From Oscillospiraceae bacterium (GTDB lineage Bacteria > Bacillota > Clostridia > Oscillospirales > Oscillospiraceae): a DNA stretch of 32,898 nt. The stretch is taken from contig SVKX01000017.1 of the NCBI GenBank assembly GCA_015068225.1, forward strand, positions 1-32,898, read 5' to 3'. Positions 16,162-22,967 of this stretch are shown piece by piece. The notes below the pieces were generated by a model. That model saw only the letters and a list, made by a program, of their open reading frames with translations. It did not search any database and was not told the origin of the DNA. Position numbers and translations under genes: made by a program. Each line of letters starts with the position of its first letter. Positions within the stretch are counted from its first letter, which is position 1.

Positions 16162-16190
16162 TTGCTATTTTCTCCGGATTGGTTTACCAT
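16162..16190 (+). promoter_or_regulatory. Candidate promoter of the DUF975-RNA methyltransferase operon
   Basis: TTGCTA (16162-16167), a 17-base spacer and TACCAT (16185-16190) lie 32 bases before the start. A CCGGATT word occurs twice in this divergent region (about 16133 and 16174) and could be an operator for the adjacent XRE regulator. Confidence 0.45.
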
Positions 16191-16222
16191 GAGAAGTACT
16201 ATACATACGAAGGAGACTCCCT

Positions 16223-17200
16223 ATGAACATTCGTGAACGCCGCCAGCTGAAGGCTGCCGCTGCCCGCTCCCTCCAAAACGCGGCCTATGATCCCAAAAAG
16301 CTGGTGCTGATCCATACCGCTGCGGTTTTGGTCTTTTTTGCGGTGCTGGCCATTGTGGACTATCTGCTGGAGCAGCAAATCAGTTCCACCGGAGGCTTAA
16401 GCGGTCTTGGCACGCGTACCATGCTCGCCACTGTCCAGCAGGTGCTGCAGCTGAGCGAACAGGTTCTGATCCCCTTCTGGCAAATCGGTTATCTGTATGC
16501 CATGCTTCGCATCTGCCGGGGAGAACCTGCCGGACCGGAAACGCTTTTTACCGGTTTTCGCCGCTTCTTCCCGTTTTTGCGGCTGCATCTGATCCAATTT
16601 GCCAGCTATGCCGGCGTTGCCCTTGCCTGCAGTTATGTGGCAGGCAATGTGATATTCTTCACTCCCTGGGGCAGCAATATGATGGACTCCCTGATCCCTC
16701 TGCTTTCTGAAAGTGAAGCGGTGGATATGGCGGTTCTGGAAGAAGCGATCATGGCTGCCATGGATCAGATCATGATTCCGCTGCTGGCTATTTTCGGTGT
16801 TCTTTTTCTTGCCATCGGCGTGCCTATGTACTACCGCTACCGGATGGCCCAATACTTACTGATGGACGATCCCCGGATGGGCGCTCTGGCCGCTCTGCGG
16901 ACCAGCCGCTATATGACCCGTGGCAACCGCGTCGCCCTGCTCTGGCTGGATCTAAGCTTCTGGTGGTTCTATCTGCTGGACGGAATGGTCACCGCCCTGT
17001 GGTTTGGAGGCTCCCTGCTGCCTCTTCTGGGAATATCCCTTCCCTGGAGCGAAGGAGTAAGCCAGTTTATCTTCTACGGGCTGTATATGATCTGCCAGCT
17101 GGGACTGTACTTAGGCTTCCGCAACCGGGTAGAAGTCACCTATGCCCACGCCTATTCCGCTTTGCGCCAGCCCCAGACCGTACAGCGGGGTGAAGTATGA
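16223..17200 (+). CDS. DUF975-family integral membrane protein
   Basis: A 325-residue protein with about six hydrophobic helices (near 28-46, 78-96, 118-142, 183-203, 240-262, 280-302). It shows the DUF975 pattern: cytoplasmic start RERRQLKAAAARSLQ, MYYRYRMAQYLLMDDPRMGALAALRTSRYM, then a LLWLDLSFWW-type helix and a final EVTYAHAYSAL. The family has no agreed function. AAGGAG sits 7 bases before the ATG. Its stop overlaps the start of the RNA methyltransferase by 4 bases (ATGA), so the two are cotranslated. The gene is divergent from the XRE/TPR regulator, which may control it. Confidence 0.8.
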   Translation: MNIRERRQLKAAAARSLQNAAYDPKKLVLIHTAAVLVFFAVLAIVDYLLEQQISSTGGLSGLGTRTMLATVQQVLQLSEQVLIPFWQIGYLYAMLRICRGEPAGPETLFTGFRRFFPFLRLHLIQFASYAGVALACSYVAGNVIFFTPWGSNMMDSLIPLLSESEAVDMAVLEEAIMAAMDQIMIPLLAIFGVLFLAIGVPMYYRYRMAQYLLMDDPRMGALAALRTSRYMTRGNRVALLWLDLSFWWFYLLDGMVTALWFGGSLLPLLGISLPWSEGVSQFIFYGLYMICQLGLYLGFRNRVEVTYAHAYSALRQPQTVQRGEV

Positions 17201-18012
17201 AAAACATAACCCAGATCACAGATTTTACCGCTCCGGAGCTGGATGTTTATGCCCGGCTGACGGAAGCCCAGCTTTTGAACCGGTTTGAGCCTGCCAAGGG
17301 CATGTTCATCGCCGAAAGTCCGAAAGTGATCCACCGGGCGCTGGACGCCGGATGTATTCCCGTATCTTTTCTTGCAGAACGCAGCCACATCCGGGGCGAG
17401 GCTCAGGAAGTAATTGAGCGGTGCGGAGATATTCCTGTCTACACCGCCGACCTTTCTATCCTCACCCAGCTGACCGGTTTTCAACTGACCCGGGGTATGC
17501 TGTGCGCCATGCGCCGCCCGCCTGTTCAGAATATGGAAGATATTCTTGCCCATGCCCGACGGGTGGCTGTGCTGGAGGATGTGATGAATCCCACCAATCT
17601 GGGAGCGATCTTCCGCAGCGCCGCCGCACTGGGCATGGATGCGGTACTGCTGACTCCCGGCTGCACAGATCCCCTGTACCGCCGGTGTGTCAGAGTCAGC
17701 ATGGGCACGGTTTTTCAAGTCCCCTGGGCCTATATTCCCCAATGGCCCCAGCAGGGTCCCCGCTGCCTTACGGATCTCGGTTTTAAATCCGCCGCCATGG
17801 CCCTGACGGATGACTCTATCTCCGTTGATGCTCCCGTTTTGCATCAGGCGGAAAAACTGGCCATCGTCCTTGGTACGGAAGGCGACGGTCTGGCACAGCA
17901 GACTATTGACAGCTGCGATTATACGGTGCGCATCCCCATGTTCCACGGGGTAGATTCTTTGAATGTGGCTGCCGCCAGTGCGGTGGCTTTCTGGGAGCTT
18001 CGCCCCCGGTAA
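17197..18012 (+). CDS. TrmH/SpoU-family RNA 2'-O-methyltransferase
   Basis: A 271-residue SPOUT methyltransferase that transfers a methyl group from SAM to a ribose 2'-OH in rRNA or tRNA. The three SpoU motifs are present: NPTNLGAIFRSA (131-142), VLGTEGDGL (224-232) and IPMFHGVDSLNVAAASAV (246-263). The N-terminal part (about 1-105) has the SpoU substrate-binding fold with FIAESPKVI in place of the usual EG-x-x-V. The target nucleotide cannot be read from sequence; RlmB-like or TsnR-like roles are both possible. It overlaps the DUF975 gene by 4 bases and ends at a strong terminator. Confidence 0.9.
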   Translation: MKNITQITDFTAPELDVYARLTEAQLLNRFEPAKGMFIAESPKVIHRALDAGCIPVSFLAERSHIRGEAQEVIERCGDIPVYTADLSILTQLTGFQLTRGMLCAMRRPPVQNMEDILAHARRVAVLEDVMNPTNLGAIFRSAAALGMDAVLLTPGCTDPLYRRCVRVSMGTVFQVPWAYIPQWPQQGPRCLTDLGFKSAAMALTDDSISVDAPVLHQAEKLAIVLGTEGDGLAQQTIDSCDYTVRIPMFHGVDSLNVAAASAVAFWELRPR

Positions 18013-18018
18013 AAACAC

Positions 18019-18057
18019 AAATGCTGCCATTGCACTTTGCTTTGGCAGCATTTTTTT
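18019..18057 (+). terminator. Terminator after the RNA methyltransferase
   Basis: An 11-bp perfect stem AAATGCTGCCA/TGGCAGCATTT with a 13-base loop is followed by a run of seven T. Confidence 0.88.
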
Positions 18058-18097
18058 ACCACTTACCTGCTAAAATTGACTGGTCACTGAAAAACCT

Positions 18098-18126
18098 GTG
18101 ACAAACCGAATTTCCCATTGTATAAT
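18098..18126 (+). promoter_or_regulatory. Promoter of the LytTR-DUF3021 operon
   Basis: GTGACA (18098-18103), a 17-base spacer and TATAAT (18121-18126) lie 43 bases before the TTG start. Confidence 0.75.
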
Positions 18127-18169
18127 AATGCCAGATCCAGCGAACACAGTTTAGAAAGGGGCTGATCCA

Positions 18170-18604
18170 TTGAAGATCACATTGGAACCCGCTCAGGTGC
18201 GGGAAACGGAGGTCATCATCCGCGGCGATGTGGCAAGCCCGGAGGTGGCAGCTATTTTGCAGATGCTGGGAAAGAAAAACAGCGGAAAGCTTCTGCTGTA
18301 CAAAGAAGATGAGCAGTTTGTAGCCAACATCCGGGATATCATTTTTCTGGAAACCCGGGAGAATAAGGTTCTGGCCTTCACCGCCGGCGATACATACGAG
18401 ACCCGGCTGAAGCTTTATGAGCTGATGGAGCTGCTGGAAAGTCATCCCTTCGCCCAGATCAGCAAAAGCACCATCGTAAACATTGATTTCGTCAGGTCCA
18501 TTCAAGCGGAATTCAGCGGAAACTATTGCATCAAACTTAAAGATCGGAAGGAGACCCTGACGGTTTCCAGAAAGTATTTCAAAGCGTTTAAAGAGCGCAT
18601 CTAA
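18170..18604 (+). CDS. Stand-alone LytTR DNA-binding regulator
   Basis: A 144-residue protein with a LytTR domain at about 45-144: DEQFVANIRDIIFLETRENKV, a KLYELMELLESHPFAQISKSTIVNI stretch and the closing LTVSRKYFKAFKERI. There is no receiver domain, as in the LytTR/DUF3021 pairs of Firmicutes, where the small membrane protein typically restrains the regulator. The start is TTG, chosen because AAAGGGG lies about 9 bases upstream and no ATG is in range. The DUF3021 gene follows after 14 bases. Confidence 0.9.
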   Translation: MKITLEPAQVRETEVIIRGDVASPEVAAILQMLGKKNSGKLLLYKEDEQFVANIRDIIFLETRENKVLAFTAGDTYETRLKLYELMELLESHPFAQISKSTIVNIDFVRSIQAEFSGNYCIKLKDRKETLTVSRKYFKAFKERI

Positions 18605-18618
18605 GAGGGGGATCTGTT

Positions 18619-19023
18619 ATGAAAAAAACAATTTCTTCTGTCATTTCTTTCGCCGCCACCGGCATTGCCATCGGCATTCCCATTACCCTGGCCTGTATGC
18701 TTCTCATCGGCGGCTTCCACCCGGCGATCATGGAATTTCTGGTGTGGACCGTGGCCTCTGCCCTGTTCGGCGTGCTCTCCGGCCTGCTGAGCAAATGGGG
18801 CGATAAGCTGGGCCTGCCGGCACACTTGTCGCTGCACTGTCTGGGCTGTCTGACCATCGCCATCAGTGCCTGCCTGATCAACGGCTATGCCAGCGATCCA
18901 TTGGATCTGATCGTCAGCATCCTGCCTGTCTTCGTGATCATTTACGCAGTTGTGTATACCTGCTGCTATCTGGCAATGAAAAAAGAAGCAAAGCAGGTCA
19001 ATGAGGCTCTGCAGGACAAATAA
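18619..19023 (+). CDS. DUF3021-family membrane protein
   Basis: A 134-residue protein with four predicted membrane helices (about 7-29, 37-58, 72-90, 98-120) and a charged C-terminal tail, the layout of DUF3021 proteins that are encoded directly after LytTR regulators. By analogy with such pairs it probably binds or inhibits the upstream regulator at the membrane. AGAGGGGG lies about 8 bases before the ATG. No ABC transporter, a frequent third partner, follows; the operon ends here. Confidence 0.85.
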   Translation: MKKTISSVISFAATGIAIGIPITLACMLLIGGFHPAIMEFLVWTVASALFGVLSGLLSKWGDKLGLPAHLSLHCLGCLTIAISACLINGYASDPLDLIVSILPVFVIIYAVVYTCCYLAMKKEAKQVNEALQDK

Positions 19024-19027
19024 GAAA

Positions 19028-19058
19028 ACGCACCCACCAATCACGCCGGTGGGTGCGT
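19028..19058. terminator. Bidirectional terminator between convergent genes
   Basis: A perfect 11-bp stem ACGCACCCACC/GGTGGGTGCGT with a 9-base loop sits between the DUF3021 gene and the glycosidase, which converge on it. The T-rich tail is better on the minus strand (TTTTCTTA). Confidence 0.85.
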
Positions 19059-19064
19059 CACTAT

Positions 19065-20171
19065 TTATTGCCGTCCCTTCTGAAAGTCCTGATCCGCCAA
19101 ATCAGAAAACTTCTTGATCAGCTCGATCTCATTGGGATCATAGGGCCGATGGTTGGGGCGGTACAGGTCATGAAACCACTTGGTAAAATCCACATTTGTG
19201 TCCGTACCGTTGGTGTACCGTTCCCATGTGCCCTCCCATGGCTCATAAGTCTGATATTTCCCCGCTACAAAGCCCCAGTTATAGCATCCGATCTTTTCCA
19301 GATAAAAAAGGGGGAACAGAGAGAAAACATCGTTATGCAAACAGCGGCCCAGCCACTCGGTGTTCATAATGGGCCGGCCTTCCTGCTTCAGCCGTTTTAT
19401 AAACCGGATATGGGCATTGTAGCTTCCATAAAAATGGTAGGAAATGATGTCAGAGTTTTCCATTATGTATTGCGCCAGAGCACCCAAGGGTGCATCCGGA
19501 TCTTCAAAATGGAAAATTCCGTCCCACAAGCCGCATGTCAGGGGCTGAACCGGATCGCAGCTGCGGACCGTCTCGAACATCCGCTGAAGGTTTGGCAGCG
19601 TGATATCCTGCCGGCGGCTATTGCCAGGTTCATTATAGACATCCCATACGCAAATGCGTTGATCCTCCCGGTAACGGGTCACAAGCTCCTGCACCATATG
19701 GAAATAGGATTCCCGACTTTCGGGCTCATCCAGATAAAAATGCGGTGCAGGCTCTGTGTGGCTGCCATGCTGTGAATGCATTTTCCCGCCATGATAACCC
19801 CAGTCATAGGTCTGCGGTCCTGTCTGGGGCAGGCTCCACCGCTCTGTCTTGGGAGGCATACAATCGTTTCCAAGGACAATCATACAGGACATCCCATACT
19901 TTGCGCACAGGGAGAGATACCGGTCAAATCGCTCCAAAAAGCCGTCATGTTCCTCTTTCCAGACAACATACTCAGGAACCAGACGGACAGTGTTGAAACC
20001 GGTTTCTTGCATAAGTTTCAGTTCCTTTTCGGTGGTCTGAAGCCGTTCCTCAAATCCATGCTCCTGCCACTGATCAATCCGGTTGGCGCAGTCTGCACTC
20101 ATATAGTTGCAGCCCCGCATCCAGGGGCGGGCATTGTACCATTCCCATATTTTCTCTTTGCTCCACCGCAT
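19065..20171 (-). CDS. Glycoside hydrolase of the GH-A clan (GH5/cellulase-like TIM barrel)
   Basis: A 368-residue protein without signal peptide, so it should act in the cytoplasm on imported oligosaccharides. The fold is a TIM barrel with clan GH-A catalytic residues: acid/base Glu181 in VWDVYNEPGN and nucleophile Glu272 in IMNTEWLGR, plus SYHFYGS on the strand between. Similar proteins are often labelled beta-xylanase or cellulase, but the substrate is unknown. The start at 20171 follows GGAGG by about 10 bases. ATG 20186 is a possible alternative, but a start at 20243 would overlap the -35 hexamer of the promoter. The gene is alone, convergent with the DUF3021 gene. Confidence 0.82.
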   Translation of the reverse strand: MRWSKEKIWEWYNARPWMRGCNYMSADCANRIDQWQEHGFEERLQTTEKELKLMQETGFNTVRLVPEYVVWKEEHDGFLERFDRYLSLCAKYGMSCMIVLGNDCMPPKTERWSLPQTGPQTYDWGYHGGKMHSQHGSHTEPAPHFYLDEPESRESYFHMVQELVTRYREDQRICVWDVYNEPGNSRRQDITLPNLQRMFETVRSCDPVQPLTCGLWDGIFHFEDPDAPLGALAQYIMENSDIISYHFYGSYNAHIRFIKRLKQEGRPIMNTEWLGRCLHNDVFSLFPLFYLEKIGCYNWGFVAGKYQTYEPWEGTWERYTNGTDTNVDFTKWFHDLYRPNHRPYDPNEIELIKKFSDLADQDFQKGRQ

Positions 20172-20219
20172 ACAAAACTCCTCCATTCCTGTTTCTCCCG
20201 ACAAAACATTGTATAATAC

Positions 20220-20248
20220 AGCATATACACTTTCCTTCGCCATGTCAA
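20220..20248 (-). promoter_or_regulatory. Promoter of the glycoside hydrolase
   Basis: The minus strand has TTGACA (20243-20248), a 17-base spacer and TATGCT (20220-20225). It rules out a translation start at 20243. Confidence 0.6.
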
Positions 20249-20314
20249 CAAAAAAAGACTGCCTGCCATCTTGGATGACCGGTAAATAGAAACCAATTTT
20301 TCATCCTCGCAAAA

Positions 20315-20336
20315 TATTTAACCAAACGGTTAAATA
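20315..20336. promoter_or_regulatory. Operator dyad O1 of the SdpR-like repressor
   Basis: A perfect palindrome with 9-base arms, TATTTAACC-AAAC-GGTTAAATA, lies just upstream of the -35 hexamer. It matches the dyad at 20371-20390. Confidence 0.8.
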
Positions 20337-20340
20337 ACTG

Positions 20341-20369
20341 TTGACAGGCACCAAAGTCTGTGCTATTCT
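20341..20369 (+). promoter_or_regulatory. Promoter of the sdpR-sdpI-like operon
   Basis: TTGACA (20341-20346), a 17-base spacer and TATTCT (20364-20369) sit exactly between the two operator dyads. Confidence 0.82.
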
Positions 20370-20370
20370 A

Positions 20371-20390
20371 TATTTAACCAAATGGTTAAA
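20371..20390. promoter_or_regulatory. Operator dyad O2 of the SdpR-like repressor
   Basis: The near-copy TATTTAACC-AAAT-GGTTAAA directly follows the -10 hexamer and covers the likely transcription start. Its centre is about 56 bases from that of O1. Confidence 0.8.
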
Positions 20391-20395
20391 CGAAG

Positions 20396-20401
20396 AGGAG
20401 G
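20396..20401 (+). promoter_or_regulatory. Ribosome binding site that fixes the GTG start of sdpR
   Basis: AGGAGG lies 7 bases before GTG 20409, so the in-frame ATG at 20382, which falls inside operator O2, is not the start. Confidence 0.8.
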
Positions 20402-20408
20402 CGATACC

Positions 20409-20678
20409 GTGGGGATCCAGAATACCATGAAGGCCCTATCCGATCCGATCCGCAGGGAGATCTTAGCGATGCTTAGGTCCGACCGGCTTTCTGCCGGGCA
20501 GATCGCGGAAAAATTTCCGGTTAGCGGCGCTGCGGTTTCCAAGCATCTTTCCGTGCTGAAAGAAGCAGATCTGATCCGGGATGCCCGGGAGGGCAAGTTT
20601 ATTTTCTATGAGCTGAACACCTCCGTTCTGGAGGAAGTTATGCTGTGGCTCGCAGGACTGAAAGGAGAAGAAACATGA
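20409..20678 (+). CDS. sdpR: ArsR-family autorepressor, SdpR-like
   Basis: An 89-residue winged-helix repressor of the ArsR/SdpR type: KALSDPIRREILAMLRSDRLSAG, the recognition helix in SGAAVSKHLSVLKEADL, and the wing DAREGKFIFYELN. It lacks the ArsR CxC metal site, as do SdpR proteins. It overlaps the sdpI-like gene by 4 bases (ATGA). In Bacillus, SdpR represses its own operon and is pulled to the membrane by SdpI when the toxin SdpC binds. Here the two dyads around the promoter strongly suggest the same autorepression. No sdpABC toxin genes are in the window. Confidence 0.88.
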   Translation: MGIQNTMKALSDPIRREILAMLRSDRLSAGQIAEKFPVSGAAVSKHLSVLKEADLIRDAREGKFIFYELNTSVLEEVMLWLAGLKGEET

Positions 20679-21307
20679 TCCGTAAAAATTTGAAGGTTTT
20701 AATTCTTACATCTGTGATTATCTTGCTGCCGATCCTGGCAGGTGTTATTCTGTGGAATCAGCTTCCGGAGCAGATCCCCAGTCATTGGAACGCCGCAGGT
20801 GAGATCGACGGCTGGAGCAGCAAGCCTTTTGCCATATTCGGCCTGCCGCTGATCCTTCTGGCTATGCACTGGCTGTGCGTGGCCGGCACCTTTGCCGACC
20901 CCAAGAGAAACAATCATTCCGGCAAAATCCTGCATCTGGTCCTTTGGATCATTCCCGTATTGAACGCTGTGCTGAGCGTTCTCACCTATGCAGCGGCTAT
21001 GGGCAAAGACGTACAGATGGAAGTGGTAATGCCTGTATTTATCGGTCTTGTGCTTGCCATTGTTGGCAATTATCTGCCCAAGTGCAAGCAGAATTACACT
21101 ATCGGCATCAAGATCCCCTGGACACTGAACAGCGAAGAAAACTGGAACAAAACTCACCGTTTTGCCGGCCGGCTCTGGGTGGTCTGCGGCCTTGTTATCA
21201 TGCTGACCGGGTTCTTCGGCGGCTTCTGGATTTTCCTCGGCGTTGTTCTTCTGATGGTTTTGGCACCGTTTGTTTATTCCTATATGCTCCACCGCAAAGG
21301 TGTTTAA
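20675..21307 (+). CDS. sdpI: SdpI-family membrane protein
   Basis: A 210-residue integral membrane protein with about six helices. The N-terminal part has the DUF1648 pattern (LPEQIPSHWNAAGEIDGWSS, about 30-49) and the C-terminal part the SdpI pattern, GNYLPKCKQNYTIGIKIPWTL followed by ENWNKTHRFAGRLWVVCG. In Bacillus SdpI gives immunity to the SdpC toxin and signals to SdpR; many other Firmicutes carry sdpRI without the toxin, where the signal is unknown. The ATG at 20675 with GGAGAAG before it is preferred; the open frame extends 10 codons further upstream without support. Confidence 0.88.
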   Translation: MIRKNLKVLILTSVIILLPILAGVILWNQLPEQIPSHWNAAGEIDGWSSKPFAIFGLPLILLAMHWLCVAGTFADPKRNNHSGKILHLVLWIIPVLNAVLSVLTYAAAMGKDVQMEVVMPVFIGLVLAIVGNYLPKCKQNYTIGIKIPWTLNSEENWNKTHRFAGRLWVVCGLVIMLTGFFGGFWIFLGVVLLMVLAPFVYSYMLHRKGV

Positions 21308-21311
21308 ACGC

Positions 21312-21349
21312 AAAAAACAGCCATGCACAGAAAGTGCGTGGCTGTTTTT
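21312..21349. terminator. Bidirectional terminator after sdpI
   Basis: A long stem (AAAAACAGCCATGCAC with GTGCGTGGCTGTTTTT, one G-U pair) and a 5-base loop lie between the convergent sdpI and SDR genes, with T runs on both strands. Confidence 0.88.
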
Positions 21350-21353
21350 ATGC

Positions 21354-22064
21354 TCAGTTCTCTGTAAGTATCCAGCCGTGGTCACCGTGATAGACCATCA
21401 GCTTTGTTTGACCACCGTCAATACAGATGTTTTCGCCCGTGATGAATCCTGCCTTATCGGAGGCCAGGAACAGGATCATATTCGCAATGTCAAGGGGATT
21501 GCCCACCCGCCCCGCAGGCTGCTGTCTGGCATCCGGTCCTTCGTAAACCCGATACGCCGTATCGATCCACCCGGGGGAAATGGAGTTTACGCGCACTCTC
21601 CCGGCAAAGCTGACTGCCAGCGCATGGGTCAGAGCGGCAATGCCTCCCTTGGCTGCCGTATAGCTTTCTGTTTGGGGCTGGCTCATGCGGTCGCGGGAGG
21701 AAGAAATATTGATGATGCTTGCACCCTGGGAAAAATAAGGCGAAAACAATTTGCTCAGATAAAAAGGTGCGGTGACTCCCACATTCATGGCATTTTGAAA
21801 CTGTTCCCATGTGCAGTTATCCACGCCATGCATCTTCGGCGGTGCGTTGTTCACAAGAACATCCACTCGCCCATAGGTTTCAATCACTGTCTGTGCAAAA
21901 GCCTCCAGATCGTCCTTGCTACCGATGTCCCCCACATAGTGGTCTCCCTCGGTGCAATCGATGACGCAGACATGAGCGCCCCGTTTTTTGAATTCCTCCC
22001 CGGCGCAAAGGCCAATGCCGTGGGCACCGCCTGTAATAACAACAACTTTATTCTCGAAATTCAT
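21354..22064 (-). CDS. Short-chain dehydrogenase/reductase (SDR)
   Basis: A 236-residue classical SDR. The cofactor motif TGGAHGIG is at 11-18, the NNAG motif appears as NNAP (72-75), and the catalytic set is Ser122/Ser123, Tyr135 and Lys139 (YTAAK). The SPGWIDTAY and ICIDGGQT segments are also typical. Asp36 at the end of the second strand suggests preference for NAD(H) over NADP(H). The substrate is unknown; the gene is alone with its own promoter and shares a terminator with sdpI. GGGGG lies about 9 bases before the ATG. Confidence 0.92.
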   Translation of the reverse strand: MNFENKVVVITGGAHGIGLCAGEEFKKRGAHVCVIDCTEGDHYVGDIGSKDDLEAFAQTVIETYGRVDVLVNNAPPKMHGVDNCTWEQFQNAMNVGVTAPFYLSKLFSPYFSQGASIINISSSRDRMSQPQTESYTAAKGGIAALTHALAVSFAGRVRVNSISPGWIDTAYRVYEGPDARQQPAGRVGNPLDIANMILFLASDKAGFITGENICIDGGQTKLMVYHGDHGWILTEN

Positions 22065-22101
22065 CTGTTTTTCCCCCTATCGCACACCTCTTTTACCACC
22101 T

Positions 22102-22129
22102 ATTATAGCATTCGGCGGTGAAAATGCAA
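22102..22129 (-). promoter_or_regulatory. Promoter of the SDR gene
   Basis: The minus strand has TTGCAT (22124-22129), a 16-base spacer and TATAAT (22102-22107), with TGC before the -10 forming an extended element. Confidence 0.75.
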
Positions 22130-22130
22130 G

Positions 22131-22156
22131 AAAAAATGGGCGGCTGGTAGCCGCCC
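22131..22156 (-). terminator. Terminator of the 61-residue protein gene
   Basis: The stem GGGCGGCT/AGCCGCCC (22138-22145 with 22149-22156) with a GGT loop is followed by A and six T on the minus strand. Confidence 0.85.
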
Positions 22157-22160
22157 CGAA

Positions 22161-22346
22161 TTATTCCATTACGCCGTTTGCCAGTTCCGCAACAAGGCTG
22201 TACATTTCCTTTTCGCTGCGGACATTGTGGGCCTTGTTCAGAATATCCTGCTTTTGCTCCTCGGTCAGATGGGCGTAGCGGTTCATGGCGGCAGTGTTCT
22301 GAGCAAGCGCCATGCCAAAGCCAATGGGAACTTTGTAGAAATCCAT
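22161..22346 (-). CDS. Small conserved-looking protein of unknown function (61 residues)
   Basis: It begins MDFYKVPIGFGMALAQN, is helical and soluble, and has no Cys and no membrane segment. A strong AAAGGAGG lies 6 bases before the ATG at 22346, and a terminator follows the stop closely, so it is a genuine single-gene unit. Similar short proteins with this N terminus occur in Clostridia to my recollection, but I know of no function. Charged helical repeats (LTEEQKQDILNKAHNV) suggest a small helical bundle. Confidence 0.75.
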   Translation of the reverse strand: MDFYKVPIGFGMALAQNTAAMNRYAHLTEEQKQDILNKAHNVRSEKEMYSLVAELANGVME

Positions 22347-22482
22347 AGACGAACCTCCTTTAGGCTGCTGCATCAAATGAGGGCCAAGAGAATTTTATGT
22401 TTTTCTGCGGTTTTTATGCGCATTTGCAGGAAAAAGGCCGGGAGAAATTTCGTCAACAGTTGTGTTGCCATAAGCTCAATAA

Positions 22483-22513
22483 ACAAGGCCTCTGGAATGT
22501 CCAGAGGCCTTGT
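22483..22513 (-). terminator. Terminator of the oligopeptide transporter operon
   Basis: A perfect 14-bp stem ACAAGGCCTCTGGA/TCCAGAGGCCTTGT with a 3-base loop lies just after the DUF3899 gene. The trailing T tract is modest (TTTATT). Confidence 0.8.
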
Positions 22514-22526
22514 AGTTAGAATATTC

Positions 22527-22946
22527 TTATACGTTATAAAATGCTGTGGACCAAATAACCGTAAAGACAATTCCAATGAAAAGGAAGATAAGTCCTGTCA
22601 CAAGAATATGGCTGTTGTTATGCTTTTTGGCCTGACTGAGCTTACGCGCCCGGTAATCGGCGTATCGCTCTTGCCTTGCTCTGCCCATAGGGGTAAAGGC
22701 AAGCACAATATTTCTAAGAACAAATCCGATGCCGATGAGCGCTCCCTCGCCGCTGACGTACATCATGCCTGCAAAAAGCGCCATCAATATACCCGAGACG
22801 AAGAAAGCATCTGATAAGATCTGGATATTTACCGCCGTGCTTTGTGTAAAAAAGCCCTTTGACCAAATCACAAGGAACGCAATAAGGATCTCAATGCCAA
22901 TGCAAATAGCATAATTTCTTAGTGTTACTTTGTTTTCCTGTTTCAC
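22527..22946 (-). CDS. DUF3899-family membrane protein
   Basis: A 139-residue protein with four membrane helices (about 11-29, 44-64, 69-83, 115-136) and a basic cytoplasmic loop (RARQERYADYRARKLSQAKKH, about 89-109). The central LSDAFFVSGILMALFAGMMYVS matches DUF3899, a family without known function. It is the last gene of the oligopeptide transporter operon, 21 bases after oppF, and ends at the operon terminator. Its constant expression with the transporter suggests an accessory membrane role, which is inference. Confidence 0.75.
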   Translation of the reverse strand: MKQENKVTLRNYAICIGIEILIAFLVIWSKGFFTQSTAVNIQILSDAFFVSGILMALFAGMMYVSGEGALIGIGFVLRNIVLAFTPMGRARQERYADYRARKLSQAKKHNNSHILVTGLIFLFIGIVFTVIWSTAFYNV

Positions 22947-22967
22947 TGCTTTTAACCATCCATCCAG

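Noticed and set aside
22373..22576. A 67-codon minus-strand gene
   Set aside because: It runs through the transporter operon terminator and lacks a ribosome site.
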